From Desulfomicrobium sp. (GTDB lineage: Bacteria; Desulfobacterota; Desulfovibrionia; Desulfovibrionales; Desulfomicrobiaceae), in contig JANJWV010000237.1 of assembly GCA_024709365.1 (NCBI GenBank), positions 1 through 33,231 on the forward strand: a stretch of DNA of 33,231 nt, written 5' to 3'. Positions 24,782 through 33,068 of this stretch are shown here, piece after piece; the stretch's first letter is position 1; each line of letters opens with the position of its first letter. The position numbers and the translations under genes were made by a program. The notes beneath the pieces were generated by a model. The model was not told where the DNA came from. It did not search any database and worked only from the letters and a program-made list of their open reading frames with translations.

Positions 24782-25509
24782 CGAATAGCCCAGCAAACAT
24801 GATATCTCTCGTAGTGCCTGTATACAATGAAGAGGAAAATATTCAGGAATTGTACAATGAAGTGACAAAAGCGATGTCCAACCAGACCTGTGTGTGGGAA
24901 CTTGTCTTCGTCGATGACGGCAGTTCAGATCGCAGTCTGGACATCATCCGCAGTCTTTCCGACAAAGACGAGTGCGTCCGCTACGTCTCGTTTGCACGCA
25001 ACTGCGGACAGTCTGCGGCCTTTGCCGCGGGCTTCAGATGTGCCCGGGGCGATGCGGTGGTGACCCTGGATGCGGATCTGCAAAACGACCCCGCCGACAT
25101 ACCCGCCATGCTCCGCGTCTTCGAAGGGGTGGACATGGTGATCGGGTGGAGGGCCAAAAGACAGGACAGCTTCGTCAAACGTCATGCATCACGCGTCGCA
25201 AACTGGATTCGCAATGTGATCAGCCAGGAGACGGTCCGCGACACGGGGTGCTCGCTGAAGGTGATGCGGGCCGATATGCTCAGGAACATTCCGATGTTCA
25301 CGGGCATGCACAGATTCTTGCCGACGCTCATGAAACTGGAAGGGGCCCGGGTCGCCGAGGTGCGGGTCAACCACCGGCCCCGCACCAGGGGTGTCTCAAA
25401 GTATGGAATCTGGGATCGGGCCTTGGCCTCGGCCTACGATCTTCTGGCGGTGCGATGGATGAAAAAGCGCCATATCTGCTACCATATCGCGACAGCCAAC
25501 ATACGATAG
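24778..25509 (+). CDS. GT2 polyprenyl-phosphate glycosyltransferase (DPM1/ArnC-like, no membrane anchor)
   Basis: This 243-residue GT-A enzyme has ISLVVPVYNEEENI at 9-22, FVDDGSSD (44-51), the metal-binding DADLQ (98-102), DTGCSLKVMR (155-164) and NHRPRTRGVSKYG (198-210), all typical of dolichol/undecaprenyl-phosphate sugar synthases. Unlike ArnC it has no C-terminal transmembrane pair; it ends after RWMKKR. It probably loads a sugar on undecaprenyl phosphate for the ArnT-like transferase of the same operon. The start at 24778 overlaps the preceding stop (ATGA) with AAGG upstream. Composition is mosaic: AT-rich at the 5' end and normal in the middle. Confidence 0.88.
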   Translation: MTNSPANMISLVVPVYNEEENIQELYNEVTKAMSNQTCVWELVFVDDGSSDRSLDIIRSLSDKDECVRYVSFARNCGQSAAFAAGFRCARGDAVVTLDADLQNDPADIPAMLRVFEGVDMVIGWRAKRQDSFVKRHASRVANWIRNVISQETVRDTGCSLKVMRADMLRNIPMFTGMHRFLPTLMKLEGARVAEVRVNHRPRTRGVSKYGIWDRALASAYDLLAVRWMKKRHICYHIATANIR

Positions 25510-25580
25510 ATAGCATTTGCAGCTGTGCCTACTTCGTACATCCCGAATATGATTCTCGAATTGTTAACATTGGTATAGCC

Positions 25581-25874
25581 ATGAATTCATCATCCCACTG
25601 GTGGTTGCTGACAATAGGATTTCTTGGGCAGAGTCTGTTTTTCATGCGATTTTTTTTGCAGTGGATCGTATCTGAAAAGGAAAAAAGGAGCGTCATCCCT
25701 GTCAGTTTCTGGTATTTCAGCTTGCTGGGGAGCTTTTTTCTTCTCATTTACGCACTCTTACGTAACGACATCGTCTTCATTATCGGACAGTCCACCGGTT
25801 TCATAATCTACTTCCGCAATCTGTTCCTGATCCAACGCGAGAGAAGGCTGGTCTCTGGCAATTCCCATCCATAA
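25581..25874 (+). CDS. LAB_N small membrane protein (LpxB N-terminal-like)
   Basis: This 97-residue protein has three predicted membrane helices. It matches the lipid-A-disaccharide-synthase N-terminal domain family by GFLGQSLFFMRFFLQW, then SEKEKRSVIPVSFWYFSLLGS, IYALLRNDIVFIIGQ and YFRNLFLI. Such stand-alone proteins often sit beside DPM1-like transferases and ArnT-like enzymes; they are proposed to take part in moving or presenting the lipid-linked sugar, but the function is not established. The start at 25581 gives the family's usual length. An in-frame ATG at 25455 would add 42 residues inside the GT2 gene. No strong ribosome site is seen. It is AT-rich and closes the operon. Confidence 0.82.
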   Translation: MNSSSHWWLLTIGFLGQSLFFMRFFLQWIVSEKEKRSVIPVSFWYFSLLGSFFLLIYALLRNDIVFIIGQSTGFIIYFRNLFLIQRERRLVSGNSHP

Positions 25875-25911
25875 AGCCCTCCCAGTTCATGCGAAAGGCA
25901 GGCCTCACGGA

Positions 25912-25938
25912 GACCATCGGGCGACGCGGCTGATGGTC
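25912..25938. repeat. Inverted repeat between the LAB_N gene and the HgdB-like gene
   Basis: GACCATC (25912-25918) and GATGGTC (25932-25938) are perfect complements with a 13-base GC-rich loop. No T-run follows. It may end the envelope operon or serve as an operator for the next gene, whose start is 115 bases further on. Confidence 0.35.
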
Positions 25939-26053
25939 GACATTCAGTATCGAGTCGTCTGATTGTTCTGCAAGCAATGAATCCAATATCTTGATTTGCA
26001 TCCAGATCCGCTTTCCAGCAAATAATGAAAAATTTGACATGGAGGAAGCGACG

Positions 26054-27328
26054 ATGAGCGAAGCATATCGGGAAATGTGGGAGAACCTGAATCTGGATCT
26101 GGCCGCCCATGACGGCCTGTTGTCCGTGCTGGGCAAGTTCTACGGCGACATTTACATGAGCCAGCAGGGCCGCCTCAAGGGAATGGAGTACCTCGATTTC
26201 GTCCTGTCCGAGGTGCACGGACTGCGCATCAAGGAACTGCAGGACGCCAAGGCCCAGGGGCGCAAGATCGTCGGCACCTTCTGCGTCTTCGTGCCCGAGG
26301 AGCTGGCCCTGGCCGTGGATGCCGTGCAGGTCGGCCTGTGCGCCGGCGCCGACGCGGGCCGCGAGGCGGCCGAGACGCTGGTGCCGCGCAACACCTGCGC
26401 GCTCATCAAGTCCTTCATCGGCTTCAAGCTGGCCCGCCTGTGCCCCTACACCGAGTCCTGCGACCTCATCGTCGGCGAGACCACCTGCGACGGCAAGAAG
26501 AAGGCCTACGAGGCCTTCGCCGAGCACGCGCCCATGTACATCATGGAAGTGCCCCAGACCAAGACCGAGTCGGCCCGGGCCCTGTGGAAGGCCGAGGTCC
26601 TGCGCTACATGAAAAAGCTGGAGGAGCTGACCGGGAAGAAGGTCACGGCCGAAAAGCTGGCCGAAGCCATCAGGACGGTCAATGCCCGCCGCCTCGCCCT
26701 GCAGCGCCTGAACGCCCTGCGCGCAGCCGTGCCCGCGCCCATCTCCGGCCGCGACGTGCTGCTCATCAATCAGGTCAGCTTCTACGACGACCCGGTCCGC
26801 TTCACCGGCGCCGTGAACACTCTCTGCGACCAGCTCGAAGAGCGCATCACAGCCGGCGAAGGCGTGGCCCCGGCGGACGCCCCGCGCGTCATGCTCTCGG
26901 GCTGCCCCATGGCCGTGCCCAACTGGAAGCTGCCCTACGTCATCGAGAGTTCCGGTGCGGTCATCGTCGGTGAGGAATCGTGCATCGGCACGCGCAACAC
27001 CCGTGACCTGACGGACGAGTCGGCCACGTCCCTGGAGGGCATGATCGACGCCCTGTGCGACCGCTACATGAAGATCGACTGCGCCTGCTTCACGCCCAAC
27101 GCCGAGCGCCTGGACAACGTCGAGTCTATGGCCCGCGAGCTGAAGGTCGACGGCGTGATCCAGTACGCGCTCATGTTCTGCCAGCCCTATGCCCACGAGG
27201 GCATCAAGGTCGAGAAACGGCTCACGGCTGGGGGCATCCCGAGCATGTCTCTGGAGACGGACTATTCCATGGAGGACGTGGAGCAGCTCAAGACCCGCGT
27301 CGAAGCCTTCCTGGAAACCGTGAGATGA
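26054..27328 (+). CDS. HgdB-like 2-hydroxyacyl-CoA dehydratase / double-cubane-cluster family protein, copy 1
   Basis: This 424-residue Fe-S protein belongs to the HgdB/BcrB/YjiM superfamily, whose members receive single low-potential electrons from an ATP-hydrolysing activator. Characteristic segments are TFCVFVPEELALA (75-87), GLC, NTCALIKSFIGF (113-124), RLCPYTESCDLIVGETTCDGKK in 129-149, LSGCPMA (281-287), EESCIGTRN (308-316) and IDCACFTPN (341-349). Cysteines at 77, 96, 115, 130, 136, 145, 284, 310, 343, 345 and 376 lie at or near these motifs. The usual single-[4Fe-4S] dehydratases and the newer double-cubane [Fe8S9] proteins both fit; I cannot decide from sequence alone. The ATG at 26054 has GGAGGAAG upstream. 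The activator gene follows with an ATGA overlap. The substrate is unknown. Confidence 0.85.
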   Translation: MSEAYREMWENLNLDLAAHDGLLSVLGKFYGDIYMSQQGRLKGMEYLDFVLSEVHGLRIKELQDAKAQGRKIVGTFCVFVPEELALAVDAVQVGLCAGADAGREAAETLVPRNTCALIKSFIGFKLARLCPYTESCDLIVGETTCDGKKKAYEAFAEHAPMYIMEVPQTKTESARALWKAEVLRYMKKLEELTGKKVTAEKLAEAIRTVNARRLALQRLNALRAAVPAPISGRDVLLINQVSFYDDPVRFTGAVNTLCDQLEERITAGEGVAPADAPRVMLSGCPMAVPNWKLPYVIESSGAVIVGEESCIGTRNTRDLTDESATSLEGMIDALCDRYMKIDCACFTPNAERLDNVESMARELKVDGVIQYALMFCQPYAHEGIKVEKRLTAGGIPSMSLETDYSMEDVEQLKTRVEAFLETVR

Positions 27329-28098
27329 TCCTGGGCATCGACATCGGCTCACGATCCATCGAGGTGGTCGGCATGGCCGGGGGCGAGGTGGTGGAGAAAC
27401 GCCGCGCCCCCACCACCTTCAACCCCGTGGCCCAGGTGCGCGCGCTCCTGGACGGCCTTTCGGCCCGCCGGGCCGTGGCCACGGGCTACGGCCGCAAGCT
27501 GGTTCAGGACCTGGATTTGGGATTTCCGGTGGAGACCATCACCGAGATCAAGGCCCACGGTCTGGGCGCGGCGCATCATTTCCCCGAGGGGCGCACGGTT
27601 CTCGACATCGGCGGCCAGGACACCAAGGCCATCGCCCTGCTCCCCGGCGGCCGGGTCGGCAAGTTCGAGATGAACGACCGCTGCGCCGCCGGAACGGGCA
27701 AGTTCCTGGAGTACACGGCCCAGATCTTCCAGATCCCCGTGCAGGAATTCGGTCTCTACGCCCTCGGCGGGGACGCGCCGCCCATCATCAACTCCATGTG
27801 CACGGTCTTCGCCGAGACCGAGGCCACGTCCCTCATGGCCCAGGGAGTGGCCCCCGAGAACATCGCCCTGGGCCTGCACCTGTCCATCGCCCGGCGCACG
27901 ACGAACATGCTGCAGCGCGTCGGGCTGGCCTTCCCGCTCGTCTTTGTCGGCGGCGTGGCGCACAACCCGTGCATGCGCAGGCTGCTGGCCGAGCAGACCG
28001 GCACCGTCGAAGGCGACACCCTGCTCGTTCCCCAGGAGCCGGACATGACCGGCGCCCTGGGTGCGGCCCTGTGGGGGGAGACGCTGGCCCGAAGCTGA
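27325..28098 (+). CDS. HgdC/BadF-type ATP-dependent [4Fe-4S] activator
   Basis: This 257-residue ASKHA-fold ATPase gives high-energy electrons to HgdB-like partners. GIDIGSRSIE (4-13) is the first phosphate loop and LDIGGQDTKAI (93-103) the second. The two cysteines that hold the [4Fe-4S] cluster between the two subunits are Cys120 in NDRCAAGTGKFLE and Cys159 in NSMCTVFAETE; their 39-residue spacing equals that of Acidaminococcus HgdC (Cys127/Cys166). VFVGGVAHNP (about 216-225) completes the nucleotide site. It is translationally coupled to HgdB-like copy 1. It is the only activator in the window, so it probably serves copy 2 as well. A strong terminator follows. Confidence 0.93.
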   Translation: MILGIDIGSRSIEVVGMAGGEVVEKRRAPTTFNPVAQVRALLDGLSARRAVATGYGRKLVQDLDLGFPVETITEIKAHGLGAAHHFPEGRTVLDIGGQDTKAIALLPGGRVGKFEMNDRCAAGTGKFLEYTAQIFQIPVQEFGLYALGGDAPPIINSMCTVFAETEATSLMAQGVAPENIALGLHLSIARRTTNMLQRVGLAFPLVFVGGVAHNPCMRRLLAEQTGTVEGDTLLVPQEPDMTGALGAALWGETLARS

Positions 28099-28117
28099 TT
28101 CCGGCATCGTTCCATTG

Positions 28118-28160
28118 AAATGGCGGAGATGGTCGTTGAGTCATGTCCGCCATTTTTCTT
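28118..28160 (+). terminator. Intrinsic terminator shared by two convergent operons
   Basis: AAATGGCGGA (28118-28127) pairs with TCCGCCATTT (28146-28155) over an 18-base loop, followed by TTCTT. The hairpin begins 20 bases after the activator stop and lies just past the convergent ATPase stop at 28168, so it can end transcription from both sides; the T-run is better on the plus strand. Confidence 0.85.
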
Positions 28161-28167
28161 GCCGCCG

Positions 28168-28941
<774 letters not shown>

Positions 28942-28945
28942 CTTG

Positions 28946-29779
28946 TCACCTCGCCAGACGCTGCCACGAGAAGCAGCGGCGCTCGACGCGGCGGAAGAGC
29001 CAGTCCATGAGGGCCCCGGTCAGGCCGATGCCGACCATGCCGGCCACGACGATGTCCGTGGAGGCCATGGTGTAGGCGTGGGTGATGAGGTAGCCCACCC
29101 CCGAGATGCTGCCCGGGAGCATCTCGGCCGAGACCAGGCACATCCAGGCCACGCCCAGGCCGATGCGCATGCCGTTGACCATGGACGGCATGGCCGCCGG
29201 CAGGAGGATCTTGCGGAAGATGTCGAACTGGCTCGCGCCCAGGACCCTGGCCGTGTCGATGAAGACGCGGTTGGCGTTGCGCACGCCGTGGATGCTGCTG
29301 GTCAGCACCGGGTAGAAGGCGCCGATGAAGATGATGAAGATCATCGAGTACTTGAAATTGCTCAGATAGACGAACCACTGGCCGCGGTCGACGCCGAACA
29401 GGTCGGCCAGGCTGGCGATGCCGAACCAGGCCATGACCAGGGGCACCCAGGCCAGGGGCGGGATCGGGCGGAAAAGATTCAGGAAGTCGCCGAGCATGGT
29501 GTGCATCACGCTGTAGTAGCCCATGCCGATTCCCAGAGGGATGCCGACGGCCACGGCCACGCCGTAACCCAGCAGCACCCGGAGCAGGCTGACCCCGATG
29601 TTGGTCAGCAGTGAGCCCATGCTGAGCAGGTCCTGGCCGGGGCTGGCGAGCAGTTCGGCGACCTGGCCGACGCTGGGCAGGATGACGCTGTTGCCGATGA
29701 CGGAGGCGGCCCAGGCCCAGATGGCCAGAAAGGCGGCCAGGGTGGCCAGGGCCAGAACGCGGTGGGAGAACGTGTGCAT
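28946..29779 (-). CDS. ABC importer permease (SsuC/TauC type)
   Basis: This 277-residue membrane protein has about six transmembrane helices, the first at 8-30. The coupling loop near 198-225 reads ARVLGASQFDIFRKILLPAAMPSMVNGMRIG, the classic EAA loop, and GVAWMCLVSAEMLPGSISGVGYLI is typical of this subgroup. An unusually long segment (about 120-140) contains FGVDRGQWFVYLSNFKYS. The ATG at 29779 has no visible ribosome site: the bases at -3 to -21 are one arm pair of a perfect inverted repeat. Translation may therefore be limited compared with the binding protein. Confidence 0.92.
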   Translation of the reverse strand: MHTFSHRVLALATLAAFLAIWAWAASVIGNSVILPSVGQVAELLASPGQDLLSMGSLLTNIGVSLLRVLLGYGVAVAVGIPLGIGMGYYSVMHTMLGDFLNLFRPIPPLAWVPLVMAWFGIASLADLFGVDRGQWFVYLSNFKYSMIFIIFIGAFYPVLTSSIHGVRNANRVFIDTARVLGASQFDIFRKILLPAAMPSMVNGMRIGLGVAWMCLVSAEMLPGSISGVGYLITHAYTMASTDIVVAGMVGIGLTGALMDWLFRRVERRCFSWQRLAR

Positions 29780-29781
29780 CT

Positions 29782-29820
29782 GCGGATACCGGGTATCCGC
29801 CGGCCCCCGCGCGGGGAGCC
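29782..29820 (-). repeat. Two hairpins between the binding-protein and permease genes
   Basis: GCGGATACC (29782-29790) and GGTATCCGC (29792-29800) form a 9-1-9 palindrome, as RNA a 7-pair stem with a five-base loop. Next to it CCCCGCGCGGGG (29805-29816) is flanked by complementary GGC and GCC. On the minus strand they lie directly after the binding-protein stop (29832) and end 2 bases before the permease ATG. Confidence 0.7.
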
Positions 29821-29831
29821 GACGGTCGTGG

Positions 29832-30947
29832 TTATTTCGAGGGCGTGAAGCCGAGGTCGAAGAGGACGTCCTGGGCTTCGTGCAGGGTCTTGCCCTTGAG
29901 CTGGCCCCGGAACTTGCCCATGGAATTGAGCATGTCCAGGTACGTGCCCTGGCCCTTCATCCAGTTTTCCGTGGCCGCGGTGGTGAAGACGATGTTGGAC
30001 TTTTCGACAGCTTCGGCCGGCGATCCGGTCCAGGCCGCCATGGCCTTGCCCTCTTCGGCCTTGTGTCCGTTGCACCACTCGGCGCTCTTGCCCAGCAGTT
30101 CGACGGCCTTGCCGACCGCGGCCGGGTTGGCGGCGATGACCTCGTCCCTGGCGGCCAGCACGCAGCAGGGGAAATTGTGCCAGGCGCCGGTGGGCGGCAG
30201 GTCGCGCAGGTCCAGGGCGATGTGCCCGACCTTCTTCATCTCGGAGACCTCGGGATGCGGCGCGGGGCCTACCCAGGCGTCCACCTGCCCGCTGGTCAGG
30301 GCCGGGATGAAGTTGGCGGTGTCCTTCAGGTCCACGAGCAGCACATCGGCGTCCTGCAGATTGGCGTCCTGGGTGACCGTGAAGCCGGCCTGCTTCAGGG
30401 CGCCCTCGATGACGATGCGCGGGGCGCTGGTCGGGGAATGGTAGCCGATCTTGACGGGCTGCGGCGCGGCCTTGATGTGCGCGGCCACCTGGTCCCAGCC
30501 GCTCAGGGTGCTCTGGGGCGGGAAGACGAGGCTCATGCCGTCGACGTGGGTGGGGCACAGGATCTTCATCTTCGTGCCCTGGTCGATGCCGGCCATGATG
30601 GCCGGGCCCGAGGCCAGAGCCATGTCCATGTTGCCCTGGGCGAACATGGTCGTGGTCTCGGCGCCGCTCTTGTTGACGATGATGTTGAGCAGGGCCAGGG
30701 GCGTGTCGCCGTCCATGAGTTCGTACTTCATCTTGTCCACGACGGGACGCAGGTACACCCCGAAATCACGGAACTCCTCACCCTTGGCCATGGCCACGAT
30801 GAAGGGCGAATGATGGGTGGTGTAGATGTAGCCCACGTTGAGTTCCGGGAGCTTGTCCGCCGCCGGGGATTGCGTCGCGGCCAGGAAAACAGCCGCGGCC
30901 ATGAACAGGCCGATGAAGCCGATGAGTCGTGTTGCCCGAAAAAACAT
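29832..30947 (-). CDS. ABC importer periplasmic binding protein (NMT1/SsuA/NrtA-like)
   Basis: This 371-residue exported protein has a signal peptide whose hydrophobic core covers about 8-23 and a likely cleavage after SPA near residue 30. The mature part resembles the nitrate/sulfonate/taurine binding superfamily: LNVGYIYTTHHSPFIVAMAKGE at the start, ALASGPAIMAGIDQG in the first lobe, VKIGYHSPTSAPRIVIEGAL in the second and TSGQVDAWVGPAPHPEV. The segment HNFPCCVLAARDEVIAANP follows. The ligand is unknown, and the two adjacent cysteines are unusual for a periplasmic protein. The ATG at 30947 was chosen because AAGGAGA is 7 bases upstream; an ATG 15 bases earlier is weaker. The HgdB-like copy 2 gene ends 24 bases upstream in the same operon. 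Confidence 0.9.
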   Translation of the reverse strand: MFFRATRLIGFIGLFMAAAVFLAATQSPAADKLPELNVGYIYTTHHSPFIVAMAKGEEFRDFGVYLRPVVDKMKYELMDGDTPLALLNIIVNKSGAETTTMFAQGNMDMALASGPAIMAGIDQGTKMKILCPTHVDGMSLVFPPQSTLSGWDQVAAHIKAAPQPVKIGYHSPTSAPRIVIEGALKQAGFTVTQDANLQDADVLLVDLKDTANFIPALTSGQVDAWVGPAPHPEVSEMKKVGHIALDLRDLPPTGAWHNFPCCVLAARDEVIAANPAAVGKAVELLGKSAEWCNGHKAEEGKAMAAWTGSPAEAVEKSNIVFTTAATENWMKGQGTYLDMLNSMGKFRGQLKGKTLHEAQDVLFDLGFTPSK

Positions 30948-30971
30948 GCATGTCTCCTTCAATGGATGAGG

Positions 30972-32129
30972 TTAGGATATCGCTTCCAGAAACGCTTCGA
31001 CGCGCGTCCGGATCTGTTCGGTGTCGGATTCCGAGTACCCGGTTTCGACCTGCAGGAAGGGCGTGCCCAGACCCTCGGCTGTCTCCCGTACGATGCGGGA
31101 TTCGACGTTGAAGCCGTGGCAGCCCTGCCAGGTCAGGTCGACGATGCCCTGGATGCGGAAATCCCGGCACAGGGACTGGATGGCCTCCGTCCGGCCGGGG
31201 TTGGGGCTCATGCAGGCGCAGGGGATGTCCAGATACCGGCGGGCCACGTTCGACAGAAGGTCCCCAGTGGTCTCGACGGGTTTGTCCAGCCCCTTGATCC
31301 CGCTGCAGTTGTCCAGACAGACCACCACGCCCCCGCTCTCCTCGATGAGCTGCAGCACCTTGTGGGACCCCTTGCCCACGGGCGTGCCGGTCAGCAGGAT
31401 TCTGGGGCGGTGCGCCGGGACCCCTGCCTTGCCGCGTGCACGCATGTCCACGAGTTCGTCGTGCAGGCCCTGAAGAGCGGTCAGGTAGGGCCCAGCTTCG
31501 ACCATGAAGCTCTTGCTCTCCAGAACCGGAAGAAGCTGCATGCCCGTCAGGATGGGCGCGCCGTCGGCGTTGACCCGCACGATGTCCCACAGCAGGTCGC
31601 GGATGGCGTTCTGGACGGTGATTTCCTCCAGCAGCCTCGTTTCGGTGAGTTCGTTGCCGCCTTGCGAAGCCAGGAAACGGCAAAGTCGCCCGACCTCGTC
31701 CAGCCAGAACGGCAGCGCGCCCGGCAGGGACGGATCGTACGGCAAATGCATGAGGTGGAGGGGTTTGATCCGCCCGAGAAACTCGTACATCTTCTTCTTT
31801 CCGTCGCAGGTGGTCTCGGCGATGATAAAATCAGAGGCGGAGAAGAAGGGGCAGGTGTCGGTCTTGGCGTAGCCGTAGCTGGACTTGATCAGCGGGCAGA
31901 GGCTGGCCGGGAGCACTTCCTCGGCGGCCTGGATGGGCGCTTGGCGTTTGCCGCACAACCCGATGGGGACGGCACCGGCGGCGCGGATGACCTCCAGCGG
32001 GGCATAGATGCAATAGACGCCGGCCACGGGCTTTCCGGCCTCCCTGGCCGCCTCGAGTGCGGCCAGGGAATGCTCGCTGAACGTGTTGAAGAAATGCAGT
32101 CCGGTGGCCTTGTTCGCGTCTTGATTCAT
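30972..32129 (-). CDS. HgdB-like 2-hydroxyacyl-CoA dehydratase / double-cubane-cluster family protein, copy 2
   Basis: This 385-residue paralogue of copy 1 leads the importer operon. It shares VYCIYAPLEVIRA (38-50), GLCG, SLCPLIKS (76-83), DTCPFF (91-96), AETTCDGKKK (104-113), DNCSGIKG (273-280), PCACMSPN (303-310) and QGCHGFN (335-341). Nine cysteines match copy 1: 40, 59, 78, 93, 108, 275, 304, 306, 337. Two differ: copy 1 Cys136 aligns with Ser98, and copy 1 Cys284 with Thr248. Copy 2 lacks about 37 N-terminal residues of copy 1. It has no activator of its own and probably uses the convergent HgdC-like protein. A homodimer, or a heterodimer with copy 1, are both possible. AGGA lies about 10 bases before the ATG. 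Confidence 0.85.
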   Translation of the reverse strand: MNQDANKATGLHFFNTFSEHSLAALEAAREAGKPVAGVYCIYAPLEVIRAAGAVPIGLCGKRQAPIQAAEEVLPASLCPLIKSSYGYAKTDTCPFFSASDFIIAETTCDGKKKMYEFLGRIKPLHLMHLPYDPSLPGALPFWLDEVGRLCRFLASQGGNELTETRLLEEITVQNAIRDLLWDIVRVNADGAPILTGMQLLPVLESKSFMVEAGPYLTALQGLHDELVDMRARGKAGVPAHRPRILLTGTPVGKGSHKVLQLIEESGGVVVCLDNCSGIKGLDKPVETTGDLLSNVARRYLDIPCACMSPNPGRTEAIQSLCRDFRIQGIVDLTWQGCHGFNVESRIVRETAEGLGTPFLQVETGYSESDTEQIRTRVEAFLEAIS

Positions 32130-32407
32130 GCGATGATATCCTGGATGAGGATTCGTTTCCGTTCATGCCGGGACGGCATGTGTAATTCGAGTGTGGTCTG
32201 TCAAAGTGACAATTATTTTTCCAAGCGTCCAATATGATTTGAATATCAATGCATGCTCATAGGATTGATTTTTGAAATATGTTGTTATTTTTAACACATA
32301 CTCAAAACTTTTGATACTGATATCAATCATCACTAACGAGCAGAATAGACTTCTGCGTGATGATTATGCAGAGATATGCTGTTCAGATAGACGAGCGAAG
32401 GAATGGG
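32130..32407. promoter_or_regulatory. AT-rich 278-base promoter region with several palindromes
   Basis: This gap contrasts sharply with its GC-rich neighbours and holds no convincing gene. It must contain the promoter for the HgdB-like copy 2 and importer operon (minus strand). Seen are: CATGCC/GGCATG around a five-base centre at 32164-32180, in the likely leader; TGTCA-AAG-TGACA at 32199-32211, which places a TTGACA on the minus strand; an imperfect palindrome at 32278-32300 with TATGTTGTTA against TAACACATA; and the perfect TTGATA-CTGA-TATCAA at 32311-32326. The last resembles Crp/Fnr-family operators in form but is 2 bases longer than the Fnr consensus. Confidence 0.5.
32340..32356 (-). 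terminator. Hairpin downstream of the amino-acid permease gene
   Basis: GCAGAA (32340-32345) pairs with TTCTGC (32351-32356) over a five-base loop, about 52 bases past the permease stop on the minus strand. The following sequence is not a T-run, so this is only a weak terminator candidate. Confidence 0.35.
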
Positions 32408-33064
32408 CTAGGACCGCGTTCCGAACGCGTATTCCAGCCGGCGCGAAAGGAGCGTGAAGCAGTACGTCAGGGCGAAGTACATGACCGCCACGGCCAGGTA
32501 GATCTCGAAGGCGCGGAAGGTGCGGGTGTAGACGAGCTGGCCGATGCGGGTCAGTTCGGTGATGGCCAGGACCGAGACGAGAGACGAGTCCTTGAGCATG
32601 GCCGAGAAGCTGTTGACCAGGGGCGGCATGGCCGTGCGCAGGGCCTGGGGCAGCAGGACGTAGGCCAGGGTCTGAAGCTCCGTCAGCCCCAGGGACAGGG
32701 CCGCCTCCTCCTGTCCCTTGTGCACGCCGGACAGGGCGCCGCGCACGATCTCGGAGATGTAGGCACCGCCGTTGAGGCCGAGACCGAGGTAGGCGGCCGT
32801 CATGCTGCCCATGTTGATGCCCACGGTGGGCAGCCCATAGTAGAGGAAAAAAAGCTGGATCAGGAGCGGCGTGCCGCGCATGAACTCCACGTACGGGCCG
32901 AGGGCCTTGCGCCAGAAGGCGGACCTGGAACGGGCGGTGCCGACGACACCGCCCGCCAGAAGCGCGACGAAAAAGGAGATACCGGTGATTTTCAGGCTGA
33001 TCCACGCCCCGGCCAGGAGATCCCGGTAGGTCAGGGCGAGGATGTCGAAGCGGAAGTCGTCCAC
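32408..33064 (-). CDS. Polar amino-acid ABC transporter permease (His/Glu/Gln/Arg type)
   Basis: This 218-residue membrane protein has the HisM/GlnP-type layout: LLAGAWISLKITGISFF near 16-32, VEFMRGTPLLIQLFFLYYGLP (about 60-80), GAYISEIVRGALSGVHKGQEEAALSLG as the coupling-loop region, LLPQALRTAMPPLVN and LLKDSSLVSVLAI (family position MLKDSSL). The start was set at the GTG at 33064, 4 bases after the stop of the binding-protein gene, because it yields the family's usual length; the longer frame upstream lies inside that gene. It imports an amino acid together with the upstream binding protein. No ATPase gene follows, so that subunit is upstream, outside the window, or elsewhere. Confidence 0.9.
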   Translation of the reverse strand: MDDFRFDILALTYRDLLAGAWISLKITGISFFVALLAGGVVGTARSRSAFWRKALGPYVEFMRGTPLLIQLFFLYYGLPTVGINMGSMTAAYLGLGLNGGAYISEIVRGALSGVHKGQEEAALSLGLTELQTLAYVLLPQALRTAMPPLVNSFSAMLKDSSLVSVLAITELTRIGQLVYTRTFRAFEIYLAVAVMYFALTYCFTLLSRRLEYAFGTRS

Positions 33065-33068
33065 GGGG

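Noticed and set aside
25808-27352. 514-codon minus-strand frame over HgdB-like copy 1
   Set aside because: Antisense shadow; the plus-strand product has clear HgdB-family motifs.
26054-28098. Classical (R)-2-hydroxyglutaryl-CoA dehydratase
   Set aside because: No HgdA-type subunit adjacent to HgdB, no glutaconate CoA-transferase and no decarboxylase; the importer context is different.
26054-28098. Benzoyl-CoA reductase of the BcrABCD type
   Set aside because: That system needs two different activator subunits and two BcrB/BcrC subunits with a benzoate ligase; only one activator is present and no ligase is seen.
29598-32237. 879-codon open frame on the plus strand across three importer-region genes
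   Set aside because: It spans gene boundaries of the opposite strand without respecting them and has no recognisable motif.
32272-32457. 61-codon plus-strand frame in the AT-rich gap
   Set aside because: Overlaps the end of the permease gene, lacks a ribosome site and family resemblance.
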